Source: Mxb001 sp049317345 (GTDB lineage: Bacteria > Actinomycetota > Actinomycetes > S36-B12). From it: DNA of 8,306 nucleotides. Below, one piece after another: positions 5,784 to 8,306 of the stretch. The translations under genes were made by a program, and so were the position numbers. The notes beneath the pieces are model-generated. The model had not been told where the DNA came from and did not search any database. It was given only the letters and a program-made list of their open reading frames with translations. The stretch is taken from assembly GCA_049317345.1 (NCBI GenBank), contig JBMOIL010000113.1:1-8306 (forward strand), given 5' to 3'. Within the stretch, counting starts at the first letter, position 1, and each line of letters starts with the position of its first letter.

Positions 5784-7238
5784 ATGGCTGAGGCACCCCT
5801 GTCGGGCTCGTCAGGGACCCCCTCACCCGCGGCCACCCTCCTGGGGATCGCCGACGCCCTTGCTCCCCTCACGGCGCGATTCGCCGAAGCCGGGCACGAG
5901 TTGGCCCTCGTGGGCGGCCCGGTTCGCGACATCATGCTCGGGCGACCCGGGGTCACGCATGACCTCGATCTGACCACCGATGCCCGTCCTGAGCGCATCG
6001 AGGAGCTGGCGCGGGGATGGGCCGATCACGTCTGGGACGTGGGCATGCGCTTCGGCACGGTGGGTGCCCGCAAGGGTGACCATCACCTCGAGATCACGAC
6101 GTATCGATCCGAGTCCTACGACCCTGACTCACGCAAGCCCGAGGTGACGTTCGGCGAGACGCTCGCCGGTGATCTCGCTCGTCGCGATTTCACGATCAAT
6201 GCCATGGCTGTGCGCCTGCCCAGCCTGGAGTTCGTCGATCTGCACGACGGTATGCGTGATCTCTCCGATCGTCTACTGCGCACGCCCATCCAGCCGGAGG
6301 AGTCCTTCGGTGACGATCCCCTTCGCATGATGCGGGCGGCCCGCTTCGTCTCCCAACTCGGCTTCTCGATTAACCCCGAGGTGCTGCTGGCGATGCGCGA
6401 CATGTCCGCGCGGCTGGAGATCGTCTCCGCGGAGCGCATCCGCGACGAGCTGACCAAGCTCCTGCTCGGAGCACGCCCACGTTTGGGCCTTGCTGTCCTC
6501 GTCGAGACGGGGTTGGCGCCGTACGTCCTGCCTGAGCTGCCCGGCCTGCAACTCGAGATCGATGAGCACCATCGGCACAAGGACGTCTACGAGCACTCGC
6601 TCACCGTGATGGAGCAGGCGATTGACCTGGAGACATCGCATGCGCCAGCCTCCGAACCCGACATCGTGCTGCGACTGGCCGCACTGCTCCACGACATCGG
6701 CAAGCCCAAGACGCGTCGATATGAGAGCGAAGGCGGAGTCTCCTTCCACCATCACGAAGTGGTGGGCGCCCGCATGGTGCGCAAGCGCCTCACCGCCCTG
6801 CGCTATCCCAATGATGTGGTGGACGATGTCTCCACACTCACCGAATTGCACCTGCGCTTCCACGGCTACGGCACCGGCGAGTGGACAGACTCAGCCGTGC
6901 GCCGCTACGTGCGAGACGCAGGGGATCAGCTCACGCGCCTACACAAACTCACTCGCGCAGATTGCACCACCCGCAATCGCAAGCGCGCAGCGGCGTTGCA
7001 GGAGGCCTACGACGGGCTTGAGCAGCGCATTAGCGTCCTCGCGGCGCAAGAAGAGCTGGACGCGATCAGGCCCGACCTCGATGGCAATCGGATCATGGAG
7101 CTCCTGGGCATCCCACCGAGCCGTGATGTCGGTGCGGCCTACGACCACCTACTCGAACTTCGCCTTGACCGCGGCCCCCTCGGCGAGGAGGAAGCGGAGC
7201 GCGAACTGCGTGCCTGGTGGGCGGACCGACAGGCGTAG
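5784..7238 (+). CDS. cca: CCA-adding tRNA nucleotidyltransferase with HD domain
   Basis: This 484-residue cytoplasmic enzyme adds or repairs the 3'-CCA end of tRNAs using CTP and ATP. The class II nucleotidyltransferase head is complete: LVGGPVRDIMLG (42-53), the metal-binding HDLDLTT with Asp60 and Asp62, and RRDFTINAMAVRL (133-145). The neck follows with DDPLRMMRAARFVSQLGF (177-194). An HD-domain region spans about 265-365, with YEHSL (269-273), LLHDIGKPK (301-309) and FHHHEVVGA (321-329). The C-terminal third, to WWADRQA, is helical and should hold tRNA. Head, neck and HD domain in this order and this length match actinobacterial enzymes (annotated as cca or pcnA; Rv3907c in M. tuberculosis). 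It is divergent from the Nudix operon, as in mycobacteria, and appears to be transcribed without a leader. The ATG at 5784 fits the -10 element at 5771. No defect is seen. Confidence 0.96.
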   Translation: MAEAPLSGSSGTPSPAATLLGIADALAPLTARFAEAGHELALVGGPVRDIMLGRPGVTHDLDLTTDARPERIEELARGWADHVWDVGMRFGTVGARKGDHHLEITTYRSESYDPDSRKPEVTFGETLAGDLARRDFTINAMAVRLPSLEFVDLHDGMRDLSDRLLRTPIQPEESFGDDPLRMMRAARFVSQLGFSINPEVLLAMRDMSARLEIVSAERIRDELTKLLLGARPRLGLAVLVETGLAPYVLPELPGLQLEIDEHHRHKDVYEHSLTVMEQAIDLETSHAPASEPDIVLRLAALLHDIGKPKTRRYESEGGVSFHHHEVVGARMVRKRLTALRYPNDVVDDVSTLTELHLRFHGYGTGEWTDSAVRRYVRDAGDQLTRLHKLTRADCTTRNRKRAAALQEAYDGLEQRISVLAAQEELDAIRPDLDGNRIMELLGIPPSRDVGAAYDHLLELRLDRGPLGEEEAERELRAWWADRQA

Positions 7239-7244
7239 TGCTGG

Positions 7245-8306
7245 CTAGGCGTTGACCTGCTCCGCCGGTGCACGGCGGCCCGCAGCCGCCCACACCTGGA
7301 TCACTGCGAGCAGCACGAGGGCGATGAGCGCACCCCAAATCGTCCGCGCCACCGATAGGTCGTTGCCGATGATGACGATGATGGTGAAGATCACGCCTAC
7401 ACCCACACGGAACCACCGCGCGTGAGCGGCCACCGTCGCACCCGATGACGTGATCGGGCCGGCCGGGATGTTGCGCGCCACATCGTCGGCCAGGTTGTTG
7501 ACTGCTGCGCGCAGCTCCACAGCCCAACGTGCACCACAGAGGTAGAGGCCCACAGCCAAGACGATGATGCCCAGCACGACGATGGCGTAGGCGCCGTTGT
7601 AGAGGAACTTCAGCAGCTGGTCGTAGAACGTCTGCGAAGCCTTCTCGAAGGGAGTGCCATCAAGGGTGTTGACGAAGACGGTCTCTCCGATGCCCAGTCC
7701 GACGATGAGGAGGAGACCACCCGCGGCAGCGCCACCTCCCGCCCACGCGACCATCCGTGGACGGCGCCGCGCGAGAACCACGGCGAGGACGAGCAGCAGG
7801 AGCGCGAAGAAGAAGAGGGCCACGGCAATGGGCGACGTGAGGGAGTAGATGGTCCGAATCTGTGCGAGCTGAGGCGCCTCCAGGAGCACGATCTGGCGAT
7901 CGGCCTCGGGCACGTTGATGTTGGCTGCGGCTGCGAAGCCACGGTCGACCAGTCCCTGCTTCACCTGGTCGATGATCGAACTGATGTCGAGCACGACCGC
8001 ATCGCCCTCGAGGGAGACCGGCCCGTCGTCGCGGCCCTCGAGGATCGCCATGAGGCCCTTCTGCGCCGCAGTGTTGGCGAGATCCCACAGTTGTTTGAAC
8101 TGGTCGGAACGCACGAGCCGGTCGACGACCTGGGCGATGAGCGAATCGATTGCTCCGGAGACGACCGGCACAAGTGCCTTGAGTGCGGGGTACTGCTCTA
8201 TGAGCCCTGCGAAGAGTTGGTTGACGAGGGCCTCGGGATCGACCTGTTCCTCAATCTTTTCCGTGAGGAATATCGAGAGGGAATCCTGGACGTCCTCGTC
8301 GTAGGC
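7245..8306 (-). CDS. Multi-pass membrane protein of unknown function (N-terminus outside window)
   Basis: The frame is open from the right window edge to a TAG at 7245, giving 353 visible residues; it continues upstream beyond 8306. An internal GTG at 8171 could serve as a start, but the frame upstream of it has normal, well-composed coding sequence (EDVQDSLSIFLTEKIEEQVD), so it is read as the middle of the gene. Visible residues 1-150 form a hydrophilic, probably helical domain rich in acidic residues and Val/Leu (DSLIAQVVDRLVRSDQFKQLW at about 54-74). Membrane segments follow at about 157-178, 186-207, 239-258, 299-314 and 321-341, ending in a short tail. A further helix before the first domain, making that domain extracellular, is likely but not visible. 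I recognise no family motif; similar proteins are annotated in actinobacteria as integral membrane proteins. It converges on the CCA-adding gene with only 6 bases between the stops and no terminator-like hairpin. Confidence 0.83.
   Translation of the reverse strand, partial: AYDEDVQDSLSIFLTEKIEEQVDPEALVNQLFAGLIEQYPALKALVPVVSGAIDSLIAQVVDRLVRSDQFKQLWDLANTAAQKGLMAILEGRDDGPVSLEGDAVVLDISSIIDQVKQGLVDRGFAAAANINVPEADRQIVLLEAPQLAQIRTIYSLTSPIAVALFFFALLLLVLAVVLARRRPRMVAWAGGGAAAGGLLLIVGLGIGETVFVNTLDGTPFEKASQTFYDQLLKFLYNGAYAIVVLGIIVLAVGLYLCGARWAVELRAAVNNLADDVARNIPAGPITSSGATVAAHARWFRVGVGVIFTIIVIIGNDLSVARTIWGALIALVLLAVIQVWAAAGRRAPAEQVNA

Noticed and set aside
5687..5998. Longer Nudix protein from 5998
   Set aside because: It would overlap the divergent CCA-adding gene and cross its promoter; the -10 element before the ATG at 5686 fits a shorter protein.

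Overview
The window looks like a chromosomal segment of a high-GC actinobacterium. It is strongly G+C-rich, it has GTG starts and 4-base gene overlaps, and its gene order matches a conserved actinobacterial block. In Mycobacterium tuberculosis this block is pcnA (Rv3907c) / mutT4 (Rv3908) / Rv3909 / mviN (Rv3910), near the replication origin. The match rests on recognising protein motifs by eye, not on a database search. No mobile element, CRISPR array, tRNA or rRNA was seen.

Layout from right to left. 8306-7245 (minus) is a multi-pass membrane protein of unknown function whose N-terminus lies outside the window. It converges, with a 6-base gap, on 5784-7238 (plus), a class II CCA-adding tRNA nucleotidyltransferase with an HD domain. 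A 97-base divergent intergenic region follows (5687-5783). In it both flanking genes have a TAnnnT -10 element 6-7 bases before the ATG, which predicts leaderless mRNAs in both directions. From 5686 leftwards runs a tight four-gene minus-strand operon: a Nudix hydrolase with a basic tail (5686-5114), a secreted, membrane-anchored DUF6049-type protein (5117-2964), the lipid II flippase MurJ (2967-1168), and a pseudokinase with one transmembrane helix and an extracellular tail (1171 to beyond base 1). All three junctions are 4-base overlaps (GTGA, ATGA, GTGA), so translation is probably coupled along the operon.

The last three operon genes form a cell-envelope module: MurJ moves lipid II across the membrane, the pseudokinase corresponds to the domain fused to MurJ in mycobacterial MviN, and the DUF6049 protein is exported and anchored beside them. 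Here the flippase and the pseudokinase are separate genes. The pseudokinase lacks the beta3 Lys, the HRD Asp and the DFG motif, so it can hardly be catalytic and is more likely a scaffold or regulatory target. The other unusual item is an in-frame 42-base tandem duplication, each copy with a perfect hairpin, right behind the start codon of the DUF6049 gene, in the n-region of its signal peptide.

I see a known conserved locus with several unusual details, not a clearly new system.
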